Shown: piece by piece, positions 50,533 to 60,875 of the stretch
How positions within the stretch are numbered: the first letter of the stretch is position 1
How the letters are laid out: the number at the start of each line of letters is the position of its first letter
Assembly (NCBI GenBank): GCA_027488735.1
Contig: JAIYBB010000001.1
Coordinates: 186,001 to 250,000, forward strand
Length of the DNA stretch: 64,000 nucleotides
Origin: Comamonadaceae bacterium
GTDB lineage: Bacteria; Pseudomonadota; Gammaproteobacteria; Burkholderiales; Burkholderiaceae_C
Direction of reading: 5' to 3'
Program-made: the position numbers and the translations under genes
Notes under the pieces: model-generated
What the model saw: only the letters and a program-made list of their open reading frames with translations
Told to the model about the DNA's origin: nothing
Databases searched by the model: none

Positions 50533-53500
50533 CACCTTCTTCCAATTCGGCAAAAGGATTTAATTTGTCCGAATGGGCTTTGAATCACCAAGCCTTTACC
50601 CGCTATTTGATGGTGGTGTTGTTGCTCTTGGGGGTGGCGGCATATTTCCAATTGGCCCAAGATGAAGACCCCCCATTCACATTTCGCGCCATGGTGGTGC
50701 GTACCTATTGGCCAGGGGCAACCGCGCAACAAGTGGCAGAGCAAGTCACCGACAAAATTGAACGAGTGTTGCAAGAAGTCCCCTACGCGGACAAGATCCG
50801 CAGTTATTCAAAGCCTGGTGAGTCGCAAGTCATTTTTCAGCTCAAAGACTATTCCAAACCCCAAGAGGTAGCGGATGTCTGGTACTCGGTAAGAAAAAAA
50901 ATCGGTGACATGCGCTACACCCTGCCGCAAGGGGTGCAAGGGCCTTTTTTCAATGACGATTTTGGCGACGTGTATGGCGTGATTTATGCCCTGCAAGCCG
51001 ACGGGTTTTCTCCCGCGGAATTGCGTGACATTGCAGACGATGTCAGGCAGCAATTGCTACGCGTCCAAGATGTCTCCAAAGTCGAACTGTTTGGCGTTCA
51101 GGATGAAAAAATATTCATCGAGATTCCACAAAAAAGACTGGCCCAACTCGGCCTGGATCTGAATGCGGTACTGGCCCAGTTGGGCCAGCAAAACGCCGTC
51201 GAAAGCGCGGGTAGCTTGCAAACCCCGCAAGATGTGGTGCAAATTCGCGTGGCCGGTCAATTCGAGGCAGTCGCGCAGTTAAGTGCTATGCCCATCCGTG
51301 GCGTCTCGGGCCAGCAACTTCGCTTAGGCGATATTGCAAACATTTCAAGGGGGTACGCCGACCCGCCCAATGTCAAAGTTCGGTTTCAAGGCCAGCAAGT
51401 CATTGCCTTGGGCGTATCCATGACCAAGGGCGGTGACATCATCCGCTTGGGCAAATCGTTAGAAGCTAATGTAGATAAATTGCAGGCCAGCTTGCCAGCA
51501 GGTGTGAGGCTCAGCAATTTGCAAAACCAACCCAAAGCGGTGTCACGCTCGGTCGGTGAATTCATCAACGTATTGATAGAAGCGGTGGTGATCGTATTGC
51601 TGGTGAGTTTTGTCTCACTCGGATTGCACAAAGGCGGGCGCTTAGGTTGGTATGTCGATATGCGGCCTGGATTGGTGGTGGGCATCACCATACCGCTGGT
51701 GCTGGCAATGACTTTTTTGGCCATGTACTACTGGGACATCGGCTTGCACAAAATTTCTTTGGGGTCGCTGATTATTTCGCTGGGCTTGCTGGTGGACGAC
51801 GCCATCATCGCGGTGGAGATGATGGTGCGCAAAATGGAAGAAGGTTTTGACAAAGTCAGAGCTGCCACATTTGCCTACGAAGTGACAGCCATGCCCATGC
51901 TGACAGGCACATTGATCACAGCAGCAGGCTTTTTGCCTATCGGTTTGGCCAAGTCCGCCACCGGCGAATACACCTTTGCGATTTTCGCGGTCACTGTGAT
52001 CGCGTTGTTGCTGAGTTGGTGGGTGTCGGTGTTTTTCGTGCCCTTGTTGGGTATTTGGTTGCTGAAAGTCAAACCGCAACATGAGGCAAACCATCCGCAA
52101 GAATTGTTTGATTCGGCCTTCTACAACGCATTTCGTGCCACTGTCAATTGGTGTGTCAAACACCGCTGGATCACCATCGGCGCTACCTTGCTCACGTTTG
52201 CGCTGGGCATCTTTGGGATGGGCAAAGTTCAGCAACAGTTTTTCCCCGATTCAAGTCGCCCTGAAATCATGATGGATGTATGGTTTCCCGAAGGCACTTC
52301 ATTGCAAGCCAATGAAGCGCTTGTGAAGCACATCGAAAAAAGAATGATGTCCCTCAAAGGCGTGGACTCAGTAAGCACTTGGGTAGGTTCAGGCGTGCCG
52401 CGTTTTTACTTGCCCTTGGACCAGATTTTCCCGCAGACCAATGTGTCTCAATTCATCGTCTTGCCAATTGACTTGGAGACCCGCGAAACCTTGCGAGTGG
52501 CTTTGCCCGCCTTGATGGCAAGTGAATTTCCTGAAGTGCGCGCACGCGTGAAATTGTTGCCCAACGGCCCGCCCGTGCCATTTCCTGTGCAATTTCGCGT
52601 GTCTGGCCCTGACCCCTTGGTGCTGAGGCAACGCGCCGACGAAGTCAAAGCCGTGATGCGGGAAAACAGCAGCACCCGCGGCGTCAACGACAACTGGAAC
52701 GAGTCGGTCAAAGTGATGCGTTTTGAAGTGGACCAAGACAAGGCGCGCGCACTGGGCGTGACCAGCCAGTCCATCGCGCAAACCTTGCGGGTGTTATTGA
52801 GTGGCAATCCCGTTGGTCAGTTCCGTGAGGGTGATAAATTGATTGACATGGTGTTGCGCCAACCGGCCAGCGAACGCCAAACCATGTCTGACTTAGGCAA
52901 CGCGTATTTGCCCACCAGTTCCGGCAAAGCCATACCGTTGCTGCAAATAGCCAAACCCGTGTTTGATTGGGAGCCGGGCGTGATGTGGCGGGAAAACCGC
53001 GACTACGCCATCACCGCCCAGTGCGACATTGAGGAGGGCTTGCAAGGCGCTACTGTCACTCAGCAAATATTGCCATCGCTCAAAGCGCTGGAGGCCAAAT
53101 GGGCCGAACAAGGTTTGTCGGCATACACCATCAGCGTGGCAGGTGCCGTGGAAGAAAGCGCCAAAGGTTCTTCTTCGATTGCTGCAGGTTTGCCGTTGAT
53201 GTTGTTCGTCACATTCACCTTGTTGATGATCCAGTTGCAAAGTTTCAGCCGCGCCATGCTGGTGTTTTTGACCGGGCCCATGGGTATTGCCGGCGTCGCT
53301 ATGTCACTGCTGCTGCTCAACAGGCCGTTTGGCTTTGTGGCGTTACTAGGTGTGATTGCTTTGATGGGCATGATTCAGCGCAACTCGGTGATTTTGATTG
53401 ACCAGATTGAACAAGACCGTGCCAAAGGCATACCCGCTTGGGATGCCATCGTCGAATCAGCGGTGAGGCGTTTGCGTCCGATTGTCCTGACCGCTGCTGC

Positions 53501-53648
53501 TGCGGTGCTCGCCATGATCCCCTTGTCGCGCAGCGAGTTTTGGGGCCCGATGGCGGTGGCCATCATGGGCGGCTTGGTAGTTGCCACCGTGCTGACCTTG
53601 CTGGCCTTGCCCGCCATGTATGCCGCTTGGTTCAGGGTTAAGCGATGA
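50529..53648 (+). CDS. RND family efflux permease
   Basis: The 1039-residue inner-membrane pump has two repeats of six helices with large periplasmic loops. The first repeat has AxxPTYWPGA-like RTYWPGATAQQV and VDDAIIAVEMM in TM4 with the paired Asp of proton relay. The second has GVIALMGMIQRNSVILIDQI. It is AcrB-like in length but lineage within RND is not assigned. No outer-membrane channel gene follows; a terminator does. Confidence 0.93.
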   Translation: MTPSSNSAKGFNLSEWALNHQAFTRYLMVVLLLLGVAAYFQLAQDEDPPFTFRAMVVRTYWPGATAQQVAEQVTDKIERVLQEVPYADKIRSYSKPGESQVIFQLKDYSKPQEVADVWYSVRKKIGDMRYTLPQGVQGPFFNDDFGDVYGVIYALQADGFSPAELRDIADDVRQQLLRVQDVSKVELFGVQDEKIFIEIPQKRLAQLGLDLNAVLAQLGQQNAVESAGSLQTPQDVVQIRVAGQFEAVAQLSAMPIRGVSGQQLRLGDIANISRGYADPPNVKVRFQGQQVIALGVSMTKGGDIIRLGKSLEANVDKLQASLPAGVRLSNLQNQPKAVSRSVGEFINVLIEAVVIVLLVSFVSLGLHKGGRLGWYVDMRPGLVVGITIPLVLAMTFLAMYYWDIGLHKISLGSLIISLGLLVDDAIIAVEMMVRKMEEGFDKVRAATFAYEVTAMPMLTGTLITAAGFLPIGLAKSATGEYTFAIFAVTVIALLLSWWVSVFFVPLLGIWLLKVKPQHEANHPQELFDSAFYNAFRATVNWCVKHRWITIGATLLTFALGIFGMGKVQQQFFPDSSRPEIMMDVWFPEGTSLQANEALVKHIEKRMMSLKGVDSVSTWVGSGVPRFYLPLDQIFPQTNVSQFIVLPIDLETRETLRVALPALMASEFPEVRARVKLLPNGPPVPFPVQFRVSGPDPLVLRQRADEVKAVMRENSSTRGVNDNWNESVKVMRFEVDQDKARALGVTSQSIAQTLRVLLSGNPVGQFREGDKLIDMVLRQPASERQTMSDLGNAYLPTSSGKAIPLLQIAKPVFDWEPGVMWRENRDYAITAQCDIEEGLQGATVTQQILPSLKALEAKWAEQGLSAYTISVAGAVEESAKGSSSIAAGLPLMLFVTFTLLMIQLQSFSRAMLVFLTGPMGIAGVAMSLLLLNRPFGFVALLGVIALMGMIQRNSVILIDQIEQDRAKGIPAWDAIVESAVRRLRPIVLTAAAAVLAMIPLSRSEFWGPMAVAIMGGLVVATVLTLLALPAMYAAWFRVKR

Positions 53649-53704
53649 AGGCTGAATCGGCAGGGGAAGCCGGTTAGAATTTCGTTTTGACCGATTTTGA
53701 ACGG

Positions 53705-53731
53705 GCGGTCTGTTCACGCAGACCGCTTTTT
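53705..53731 (+). terminator. Intrinsic terminator after RND operon
   Basis: GCGGTCTG-TTCACG-CAGACCGC with an 8-bp stem and five T, 57 bases after the permease stop and just before tRNA-Leu. Confidence 0.85.
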
Positions 53732-53747
53732 GCTTTTATTGTGGCCC

Positions 53748-53834
53748 GCGCGGGTGGCGAAATTGGTAGACGCACCAGGTTTAGGTCCTGACGCCAGCAA
53801 TGGTGTGGGGGTTCGAGTCCCCCCCCGCGCACCA
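53748..53834 (+). tRNA. tRNA-Leu (anticodon TAG)
   Basis: Acceptor stem GCGCGGG pairs with CCCGCGC; discriminator A and encoded CCA end. The anticodon loop TTTAGGT gives TAG. A long variable arm is present, as expected for a class II Leu tRNA. It is 87 bases long. It lies between the RND operon and tig. Confidence 0.96.
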
Positions 53835-53880
53835 AAGCGTTCAATGTCTGACGCGTGTCGATTCATTTTGGAGAAGCCTC

Positions 53881-55191
53881 ATGGCCGTTACTGTAGAAAC
53901 CCTAGAAAAACTAGAGCGCAAAATCACATTGACTTTGCCGACCTCCGTCATTCAAAACGAAGTCAATACCCGACTCAAGCGCTTGGCCCGTCAAGTCAAA
54001 GTTGACGGTTTTCGCCCCGGCAAAGTTCCGATGAACATCGTTGCACAGCGCTATGGTTATTCAGTGCACTATGAAGTCATGAATGACAAGGTTGGTGAAG
54101 CCTTCAGCGCGGCCGCCAACGAAGCCAAATTGCGTGTTGCCGGACAACCGCGCATCAGCGAAAAAGACCAGCCCTCAGAGACTGAAATGGCTTTCGATGC
54201 CATCTTCGAGGTGTACCCCGAAGTGGTGATCAAAGATTTGGGTCAAGTAGAAGTAGAAACGTTGCAAACCCAAGTCACCGATGAAGCCATTGACAAAACC
54301 ATTGAAATTTTGCGCAAGCAAAAGCGCACCTTTGCACAACGCGCTATTGACGCTGCCGCAGCCAAAGACGACCGCGTGACCGTGGACTTCATCGGCAAAA
54401 TTGATGGCGAGCCATTTGATGGCGGACGCGCCGAAGATTTTCAATTTGTCGTGGGCGAAGGACAGATGCTCAAGGAATTCGAAGAAGCCGTGGTTGGTAT
54501 GAAAACCGGTGAAAGCAAAACTTTCCCATTGAACTTTCCCGAGGATTACCAAGGCCGTGAAGTTGCTGGAAAGACCGCCGATTTCATGGTGACATTGAAA
54601 AAACTTGAAGCCACACATTTGCCCGAAGTCACCAATGAATTGGCCAAGTCGCTGGGTGTGGTGGATGCCACCGTTGAAGCCTTGCGAGCTGACATTCGCA
54701 AAAACCTCGAGCGAGAAGTCAAATATCGCTTGCTCGGTCGCAACAAACAAGCCGCGCTCGATGCACTGGTGTCCCATGCTGAACTCGACCTGCCCAACTC
54801 CATTGTGCAGTCCGAACTTGACCGCATGGCCCAGGGTGCCCGCGAAGAACTAAAGCAACGCGGTATCAAAGACGCCGACAAAGCGCCTATCCCTGATGAA
54901 GTTTTCCGCCCGCAGGCCGAGCGTCGTGTGCGCATGGGCTTGGTGGTTTCCGAAGTTGTTCGCATGCACAACTTGCAAGCCACGCCTGATCAAATCAAGG
55001 CGCATGTTGAAGAACTCGCCGCCAGTTATGAAAAACCCGCTGAAGTCATTCGCTGGTACTACAGTGACAACCGCCGCATGGCTGAGGTTGAAGCCATTGT
55101 GATTGAGAACAATGTCACCAGCTATGTCTTGTCCTTGGTCAAACCCAAGGCCAAAGAAGTTAGTTTTGACGAATTGATGAGCCAGGCCTGA
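53881..55191 (+). CDS. tig: Trigger factor
   Basis: The 436-residue ribosome-associated chaperone has an N-terminal ribosome-binding domain with GFRPGKVP (about 43-50) and a PPIase domain with [20 protein letters not shown] long helical C-terminal domain follows. The ATG at 53881 is the family start. It is followed by clpP, clpX and lon, the standard protein quality-control order. Confidence 0.96.
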   Translation: MAVTVETLEKLERKITLTLPTSVIQNEVNTRLKRLARQVKVDGFRPGKVPMNIVAQRYGYSVHYEVMNDKVGEAFSAAANEAKLRVAGQPRISEKDQPSETEMAFDAIFEVYPEVVIKDLGQVEVETLQTQVTDEAIDKTIEILRKQKRTFAQRAIDAAAAKDDRVTVDFIGKIDGEPFDGGRAEDFQFVVGEGQMLKEFEEAVVGMKTGESKTFPLNFPEDYQGREVAGKTADFMVTLKKLEATHLPEVTNELAKSLGVVDATVEALRADIRKNLEREVKYRLLGRNKQAALDALVSHAELDLPNSIVQSELDRMAQGAREELKQRGIKDADKAPIPDEVFRPQAERRVRMGLVVSEVVRMHNLQATPDQIKAHVEELAASYEKPAEVIRWYYSDNRRMAEVEAIVIENNVTSYVLSLVKPKAKEVSFDELMSQA

Positions 55192-55211
55192 GGCCTGAAC
55201 CGGAGACTTTC

Positions 55212-55820
55212 ATGAGCACATTAGATATCCAATCCCTGGGCATGGTCCCAGTGGTGATCGAGCAAAGTGGCCGGGGAGAGCGAGCCTATGACATTTACTC
55301 GCGCTTGCTGCGTGAGCGCGTCATTTTTTTGGTGGGTCCGGTCAACGACCACACTGCCAATTTGGTGGTAGCCCAGTTGTTATTTTTAGAGAGTGAAAAT
55401 CCAGACAAGGATATTTCGCTCTACATCAACTCACCCGGTGGTTCTGTCAGCGCCGGCATGGCGATTTTCGACACCATGAATTTCATCAAACCCCAAGTTT
55501 CTACGCTGTGTACTGGCATGGCCGCGAGCATGGGCGCGTTTTTGCTGGCTGCTGGCGCCAAAGGCAAGCGCTTTAGTTTGCCCAACTCCAAGGTCATGAT
55601 TCACCAACCGCTGGGCGGCACACAAGGTCAGGCCACGGAAATTGAAATTGCTGCGCGTGAAATTATCAAAACCCGCGAACGCCTGAACCAGATGCTGGCT
55701 GAGGCCACCGGACAACCTTTGTCGCGCATCGAGCAAGACACCGAGCGCGACTATTACTTGACAGCCGAAGAAGCCAAAGCCTATGGATTGGTTGATGACG
55801 TGATTGCCAAGCGCCCTTGA
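55212..55820 (+). CDS. clpP: ATP-dependent Clp protease proteolytic subunit
   Basis: The 202-residue serine protease has [11 protein letters not shown] with the nucleophilic Ser, VMIHQPLGG with the His, and a later Asp. N-terminal region [25 protein letters not shown] is conserved. It lies 20 bases after tig. Confidence 0.96.
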   Translation: MSTLDIQSLGMVPVVIEQSGRGERAYDIYSRLLRERVIFLVGPVNDHTANLVVAQLLFLESENPDKDISLYINSPGGSVSAGMAIFDTMNFIKPQVSTLCTGMAASMGAFLLAAGAKGKRFSLPNSKVMIHQPLGGTQGQATEIEIAAREIIKTRERLNQMLAEATGQPLSRIEQDTERDYYLTAEEAKAYGLVDDVIAKRP

Positions 55821-55915
55821 GCCAGCGTTTCTCCTTCAAACTCGCCTCTGAGCGCTCAGGCCAAGCCTCGGCGGATTTGAGTATCATTCGACCATCCTCA
55901 ACAGGTACCTACTGA

Positions 55916-57178
55916 ATGGCCGATAAAAAAGCATCCTCTGGCGAAAAGACGCTGTATTGCTCTTTTTGCGGTAAGAGCCAACACGAAGTCAAAAAACTGA
56001 TTGCCGGCCCATCGGTTTTCATTTGCGATGAATGCATTGATTTGTGCAATGACATCATTCGAGACGAACTGCCCGCCAGCACGGTGCGCGAGGGTCGCGG
56101 CGATCTGCCCACGCCCATAGAAATCAAAACCAATTTAGACAACTACGTCATCGGCCAAGAGCCTGCCAAGCGTGCTTTGTCGGTGGCGGTCTACAACCAT
56201 TACAAGCGCTTGCAGCACAAGCTCGATTCCAAAAAAGACGACGTTGAATTGTCCAAAAGCAATATTTTGCTGATTGGCCCCACCGGTTCCGGCAAAACGC
56301 TGCTGGCGCAAACGCTTGCGCGCATGCTCAATGTGCCGTTTGTCATGGCAGATGCAACCACGCTGACCGAAGCCGGTTATGTGGGCGAAGATGTGGAAAA
56401 CATCATCCAAAAGTTGCTGCAAAACTGCAATTACGATGTGGACCGTGCCCAACGCGGCATTGTTTACATCGACGAAATAGACAAAATTTCCCGCAAGTCC
56501 GACAACCCGTCCATCACGCGCGATGTGTCCGGTGAAGGCGTACAGCAGGCCTTGCTCAAGTTGATCGAAGGCACCATGGCCAGTGTGCCGCCCCAAGGTG
56601 GACGCAAGCACCCGAACCAAGACTTTTTGCAAGTGGACACCACCAATATTTTGTTCATTTGCGGTGGCGCATTCGCCGGCTTGGAAAAAGTCATTGAAAA
56701 CCGCACGGAGCGTTCGGGCATCGGTTTCAGCGCCGTGGTCAAGACCAAAAAAGAGCGCAGCCTCACCGAAATGTTCGGTCAAGTCGAGCCTGAAGATTTG
56801 ATCAAGTTCGGTTTGATCCCCGAGTTGGTCGGTCGCTTGCCGGTGGTCACGACACTCAGCGAGTTGACCGAAGACGCGCTGGTGCAAATTTTGACCGAGC
56901 CGAAAAATGCCTTGGTCAAGCAATACGGCAAGTTATTCGCCATGGAAGGCGTGGAGCTTGAAATTCGCCCGTCTGCTTTGAAAGCCATCGCCAAAAAAGC
57001 GCTGGATCGCAAAACAGGTGCACGCGGATTGCGTTCCATCATTGAACAATCGCTGATTGACACCATGTTTGATTTGCCAAACAGCAGCAATGTGGAAAAA
57101 GTCGTGGTTGAAGAATCCACTGTCGACGAAAACAAACCCCCGTTGCTGGTGTACCGAGAGGCCGCTAAAAAGGCTTGA
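55916..57178 (+). CDS. clpX: ATP-dependent Clp protease ATP-binding subunit ClpX
   Basis: The 420-residue unfoldase has an N-terminal zinc finger ([18 protein letters not shown] then CDECIDLC), Walker [13 protein letters not shown], Walker [10 protein letters not shown], and the IGF-like ClpP-binding loop IGFSAVV. It unfolds substrates for ClpP. Confidence 0.96.
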   Translation: MADKKASSGEKTLYCSFCGKSQHEVKKLIAGPSVFICDECIDLCNDIIRDELPASTVREGRGDLPTPIEIKTNLDNYVIGQEPAKRALSVAVYNHYKRLQHKLDSKKDDVELSKSNILLIGPTGSGKTLLAQTLARMLNVPFVMADATTLTEAGYVGEDVENIIQKLLQNCNYDVDRAQRGIVYIDEIDKISRKSDNPSITRDVSGEGVQQALLKLIEGTMASVPPQGGRKHPNQDFLQVDTTNILFICGGAFAGLEKVIENRTERSGIGFSAVVKTKKERSLTEMFGQVEPEDLIKFGLIPELVGRLPVVTTLSELTEDALVQILTEPKNALVKQYGKLFAMEGVELEIRPSALKAIAKKALDRKTGARGLRSIIEQSLIDTMFDLPNSSNVEKVVVEESTVDENKPPLLVYREAAKKA

Positions 57179-57188
57179 TTTCCCTAAC

Positions 57189-57217
57189 GGGCTGGTCAGT
57201 ATCCAGCCCATTTTTTT
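57189..57217 (+). terminator. Intrinsic terminator between clpX and lon
   Basis: GGGCTGG-TCAGTAT-CCAGCCC stem followed by ATTTTTTT, 10 bases after clpX and 17 before the lon ATG. It would attenuate readthrough into lon. Confidence 0.82.
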
Positions 57218-57233
57218 GATTGGAAGTTTGACC

Positions 57234-59651
57234 ATGTCAGGACAAACCCATTTGCCCTCCGAGCCTATCGACCTGCCAATGTTGCCTTTGCGTGACGTGG
57301 TGGTGTTTCCGCACATGGTCATCCCCTTGTTTGTGGGAAGACCGAAGAGCATCAAGGCCCTGGAAACCGCCATGGGCGCAGACCGTAGCATCATGTTGGT
57401 GGCGCAAAAAACCGCGGCCAAAGACGAACCCGCTGTCGGCGATATGTTTCAGGTCGGTTGCGTGTCCACCATTTTGCAAATGCTGAAACTGCCGGACGGC
57501 ACTGTCAAGGTGCTGGTTGAAGGGCAGCAACGCGCCCAAGTCAATCACATTGAAGATGGTCCTTTGCACTTTGTCTGTAATTTGACGCCGGTGAATCTGC
57601 CCGCATCCGCTGACGCAGACACAGAGGTCGAAGCCCTTAGACGTGCAGTCATGCAGCAGTTTGATCAGTATGTGAAGCTGAACAAAAAGATTCCGCCAGA
57701 GATCTTGACATCCATTGCCAGCATTGACGATCCCGGTCGTTTGGCTGACACCATCGCCGCGCATTTGCCGTTGAAGTTGGAAAACAAACAAGCCGTGTTG
57801 GACTTGCCCGAGGTCAAAGCGCGTCTGGAAAACTTGTTCACGCAGCTCGAGCGTGAAGTCGATATTTTGAATGTGGACAAACGCATTCGCGGACGCGTCA
57901 AGCGCCAGATGGAAAAGAACCAGCGCGATTTTTACTTGAACGAGCAGGTCAAAGCGATTCAAAAAGAACTCGGTGAAGGCGAAGAGGGCGCTGACATCGA
58001 GGAGATTGAGAAAAAAATCAAGGCCGCCCGCATGCCTACCGAGGCGCGTAAAAAAGCCGAAGCCGAATTGAAGAAATTGAAATTGATGTCACCCATGTCG
58101 GCTGAGGCCACGGTGGTACGCAATTACATCGATGTCATGGTGAATTTGCCGTGGAGCAAAAAAACCAAGATAAAACACGATTTGATGAATGCCGAAGCGG
58201 TGCTGAACGAAGACCACTTCGGTTTGGAAAAAGTCAAAGACCGCATCCTGGAATATTTGGCGGTGCAACAACGCGTGGACAAGGTCAAAGCGCCTATTCT
58301 GTGTTTGGTCGGCCCGCCCGGCGTGGGTAAAACTTCGCTCGGTCAATCGATCGCCAAAGCCACAGGCCGCAAATACGTGCGCATGGCCTTGGGCGGCATG
58401 CGTGACGAGGCGGAAATCCGTGGTCACCGCCGCACCTACATTGGCGCCTTGCCGGGCAAGGTCATGCAAAACCTGACCAAGGTGAGCACCCGCAATCCTT
58501 TGTTCTTGCTGGACGAAATTGACAAGCTGGGCTCGGATTTCCGTGGCGACCCCTCCAGCGCATTGCTCGAGGTCTTAGACCCTGAACAAAACAACACGTT
58601 CAACGACCATTACGTGGAAGTCGATTTCGATTTAAGCGATGTGATGTTTGTGGCGACCTCCAACTCCATGAATATTCCGCCGGCTTTGCTGGACCGCATG
58701 GAAGTCATTCGCTTGTCGGGTTACACCGAGGACGAAAAAATCAACATCGCTTTGCGCTACCTCATCCCCAAGCAGTTGAAAAACAACGGCATCAAGGAAG
58801 AGGAACTGCTGATTGAAGAATCGGCTGTGCGCGACATCGTGCGTTACTACACACGCGAAGCCGGTGTGCGTTCGCTAGAGCGCGAAATCTCCAAGATCTG
58901 CCGCAAAGTGGTCAAGGCCTTGTTGTTGAAGTCGCTCAAACCTTTGGTCAAGGTCAACGCAGAGAACCTGAACGATTTCCTGAGCGTGCGCAAATACACC
59001 TACGGACGCGCTGAACAGCAAAACCAGGTCGGGCAAGTGGTGGGGTTGGCGTGGACCGAAGTGGGCGGCGATTTGCTGACCATTGAAGCCGCCACCATGC
59101 CGGGCAAGGGCACCATCACGCGTACCGGTTCTTTGGGCGATGTGATGAAAGAGTCTGTCGAAGCTGCGCGCACCGTGGTGCGCAGCCGTGCGCTGACCTT
59201 GGGCATCAAGCCGTCATCATTTGAGAAGACCGACATACACATTCACGTGCCTGATGGCGCCACGCCCAAGGACGGCCCGAGCGCTGGTGCTGCCATGACG
59301 CTGGCCATCGTGTCAGCGCTCACCGGTATCCCTGTGCGAAGTGACGTGGCTATGACCGGTGAAATCACTTTGCGTGGCGAAGTCACGGCGATTGGCGGCT
59401 TAAAGGAAAAGCTGCTGGCGGCATTGCGCGGCGGCATCAAAACCGTGTTGATCCCTGAAGAGAACATCAAGGATTTGCAGGAAATTCCCGACAACGTCAA
59501 AGCCAATTTGGAAATCGTGCCTGTGCGTTGGTTGGACAAAGTCTTGGAAATTGCGCTTGAGCGCATGCCGACACCTATTCCAGAGGAAGAGGTTGAAGTG
59601 CCTGTGGCTGCCAAGGTGGAAGACGTACCAACGGTGGCTGTCAAACATTGA
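57234..59651 (+). CDS. lon: ATP-dependent protease Lon
   Basis: The 805-residue protease has an N-terminal substrate domain starting LPLRDVVVFPHMVIPLFVGR, Walker A GPPGVGKTSL, LLDEIDKLG, and the catalytic Ser in KDGPSAGAAMT with Lys in GGLKEKLLAALRG. The ATG at 57234 is the family start; a longer frame overlaps clpX. The short gap suggests its own promoter or attenuated readthrough. Confidence 0.96.
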   Translation: MSGQTHLPSEPIDLPMLPLRDVVVFPHMVIPLFVGRPKSIKALETAMGADRSIMLVAQKTAAKDEPAVGDMFQVGCVSTILQMLKLPDGTVKVLVEGQQRAQVNHIEDGPLHFVCNLTPVNLPASADADTEVEALRRAVMQQFDQYVKLNKKIPPEILTSIASIDDPGRLADTIAAHLPLKLENKQAVLDLPEVKARLENLFTQLEREVDILNVDKRIRGRVKRQMEKNQRDFYLNEQVKAIQKELGEGEEGADIEEIEKKIKAARMPTEARKKAEAELKKLKLMSPMSAEATVVRNYIDVMVNLPWSKKTKIKHDLMNAEAVLNEDHFGLEKVKDRILEYLAVQQRVDKVKAPILCLVGPPGVGKTSLGQSIAKATGRKYVRMALGGMRDEAEIRGHRRTYIGALPGKVMQNLTKVSTRNPLFLLDEIDKLGSDFRGDPSSALLEVLDPEQNNTFNDHYVEVDFDLSDVMFVATSNSMNIPPALLDRMEVIRLSGYTEDEKINIALRYLIPKQLKNNGIKEEELLIEESAVRDIVRYYTREAGVRSLEREISKICRKVVKALLLKSLKPLVKVNAENLNDFLSVRKYTYGRAEQQNQVGQVVGLAWTEVGGDLLTIEAATMPGKGTITRTGSLGDVMKESVEAARTVVRSRALTLGIKPSSFEKTDIHIHVPDGATPKDGPSAGAAMTLAIVSALTGIPVRSDVAMTGEITLRGEVTAIGGLKEKLLAALRGGIKTVLIPEENIKDLQEIPDNVKANLEIVPVRWLDKVLEIALERMPTPIPEEEVEVPVAAKVEDVPTVAVKH

Positions 59652-59685
59652 TGTTTCGGTGCGGCAAAGTCGGCCATTTTTAGGC

Positions 59686-59691
59686 TATACT
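59686..59691 (+). promoter_or_regulatory. -10 box for tRNA-Gly
   Basis: TATACT lies 12 bases before tRNA-Gly with a C-rich start region (TTCCCCCTC). No -35 is convincing. Confidence 0.4.
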
Positions 59692-59702
59692 TTCCCCCTC
59701 AT

Positions 59703-59778
59703 GCGGGAGTAGCTCAGTTGGTAGAGCGCAACCTTGCCAAGGTTGAGGTCGCGAGTTCGAGCCTCGTCTCCCGCTCCA
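59703..59778 (+). tRNA. tRNA-Gly (anticodon GCC)
   Basis: Acceptor GCGGGAG/CTCCCGC with U discriminator and CCA; anticodon loop CTTGCCAA gives GCC. Length 76. Confidence 0.96.
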
Positions 59779-59782
59779 TATT

Positions 59783-59811
59783 AAAAAGGGAAGCATCTGC
59801 TTCCCTTTTTT
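59783..59811 (+). terminator. Intrinsic terminator between tRNA-Gly and tRNA-Cys
   Basis: AAAAAGGGAAGC-ATCT-GCTTCCCTTTTTT: strong 12-bp stem and T-run. Confidence 0.9.
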
Positions 59812-59820
59812 CTCGGTAAC

Positions 59821-59894
59821 GGCGCGATAGCAAAGCGGTTATGCACCGGATTGCAAATCCGTGTAGGTCGGTTCGACTCCGGCTCGCGCCTCCA
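59821..59894 (+). tRNA. tRNA-Cys (anticodon GCA)
   Basis: Acceptor GGCGCGA/TCGCGCC with U discriminator and CCA; anticodon loop ATTGCAAAT gives GCA. Length 74. A strong terminator lies between it and tRNA-Gly, so it may have its own start signal or rely on readthrough. Confidence 0.95.
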
Positions 59895-59980
59895 ACATAC
59901 CTTGCCCACTGTTCCATGCAGTTTGCAATTCTGGTGAGAAAATTCAATACACACAGCGCTTGAGTATCTTGAGAGGCAAT

Positions 59981-60006
59981 AAAAAAGCGCCCTAAGGCGC
60001 TTTTTT
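59981..60006. terminator. Bidirectional intrinsic terminator after tRNA-Cys
   Basis: AAAAAAGCGCC-CTAA-GGCGCTTTTTT; the A-run makes it work on the minus strand for the barrel gene as well. Confidence 0.9.
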
Positions 60007-60026
60007 ATTGGTACAAAGATTTGAAA

Positions 60027-60605
60027 TTAGAAATTCATTCCTACGCCCAATGAATAAGTAGTTATGCTATTTGTACCAGTCATGGAGGTATATCTGCCAT
60101 AACCATAAAAAGTGTCGGTAACGTTAACTCTTAATCCCCCAGTAAATGCGTTATAGGTACTGGAACCGACATCAACATAAGAATATGCCCCCATTAATTC
60201 AACAGCGCTCGCAATCTTACTTTTTGCCCCTAAAGTTATCCGGTACCCAGTATCCGTTGTACCAATCGTCCTTGACACATAGCTTAAGTCTGAAAATAAA
60301 TCAACAGAAGAAGCTACTGGAAGGCGATAACCAAGACCTACATAAGTCAATGATGCGTTATCTAATCCAGAAGTTTCTGGAGTGAGACTGTTGTAATTTG
60401 CAGTCGCATAAATATTCTCAGATATTAAAAAACTTCCGCCCAAACCATAACCAGTCCATGTGAAGTCATAGTCATCTAATATAAAAGTATCATATCCAAC
60501 TTCAACATTGTTGTAATTGATACCTGTGTCAGTTTTAGCAGGCCCTTCAGCCATGGCTGTGATTGCAAACAATGATGTAACAGCAATTGCAATGATTTTT
60601 TTCAC
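60027..60605 (-). CDS. Outer-membrane beta-barrel protein, AT-rich
   Basis: The 192-residue protein has a signal peptide (KKIIAIAVTSLFAITAMA) and a mature part of alternating aromatic and small residues ending in Phe (YSLGVGMNF), typical of an 8-strand OmpA/OmpW-size barrel. The start is a GTG at 60605 because GGAG lies 6 bases upstream; the longer frame starts at TTG. Codon use is much more AT-rich (many AAT, TAT, TTA) than all neighbours, suggesting recent acquisition. Its closest family is not recognised; Tyr/Gly/Ser-rich composition suggests a marine-type small porin-like protein. Confidence 0.75.
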   Translation of the reverse strand: MKKIIAIAVTSLFAITAMAEGPAKTDTGINYNNVEVGYDTFILDDYDFTWTGYGLGGSFLISENIYATANYNSLTPETSGLDNASLTYVGLGYRLPVASSVDLFSDLSYVSRTIGTTDTGYRITLGAKSKIASAVELMGAYSYVDVGSSTYNAFTGGLRVNVTDTFYGYGRYTSMTGTNSITTYSLGVGMNF

Positions 60606-60630
60606 AGAAAACTCCAAAATTAAAAAAATT

Positions 60631-60636
60631 ATTATA
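60631..60636 (-). promoter_or_regulatory. -10 box for the barrel gene
   Basis: On the minus strand TATAAT is present about 25 bases upstream of the GTG start, in an AT-rich run. The nearest TTGACT is 22 bases away, longer than ideal spacing. Confidence 0.4.
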
Positions 60637-60875
60637 CAAATTCAAAATTGCATTTTTGAGTCAAAATTAGTGAATATATTGAATTTATCTCCAAATTATG
60701 CGGTTTTTTTTGGGCAAATATCAACTTACCGGCATTGAATAAGATCGTATAAATCAAGTGACCATTAAGCAAATACTACTAATTAAATTATATGGGTCAA
60801 TTATTTCTTCAGTCGTTCAAAAATCGACTAAATCTATAAATCACCTAAAGCGCTCAGAAAATTCTGGCAATTTAC
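60637..60875. other. AT-rich non-coding region
   Basis: About 240 bases of very AT-rich sequence separate the barrel gene from the next minus-strand gene. No convincing reading frame, RNA or mobile-element end is seen. Composition matches the barrel gene, so the two may have arrived together. Confidence 0.5.

Noticed and set aside
53800-53880. Extension of the trigger factor frame into tRNA-Leu
   Set aside because: It overlaps the 3' half of the tRNA; the ATG at 53881 matches the family start.
57057-57233. Extension of lon into the clpX 3' end
   Set aside because: It would read through the clpX stop region and the intrinsic terminator; the Lon family start is at 57234.
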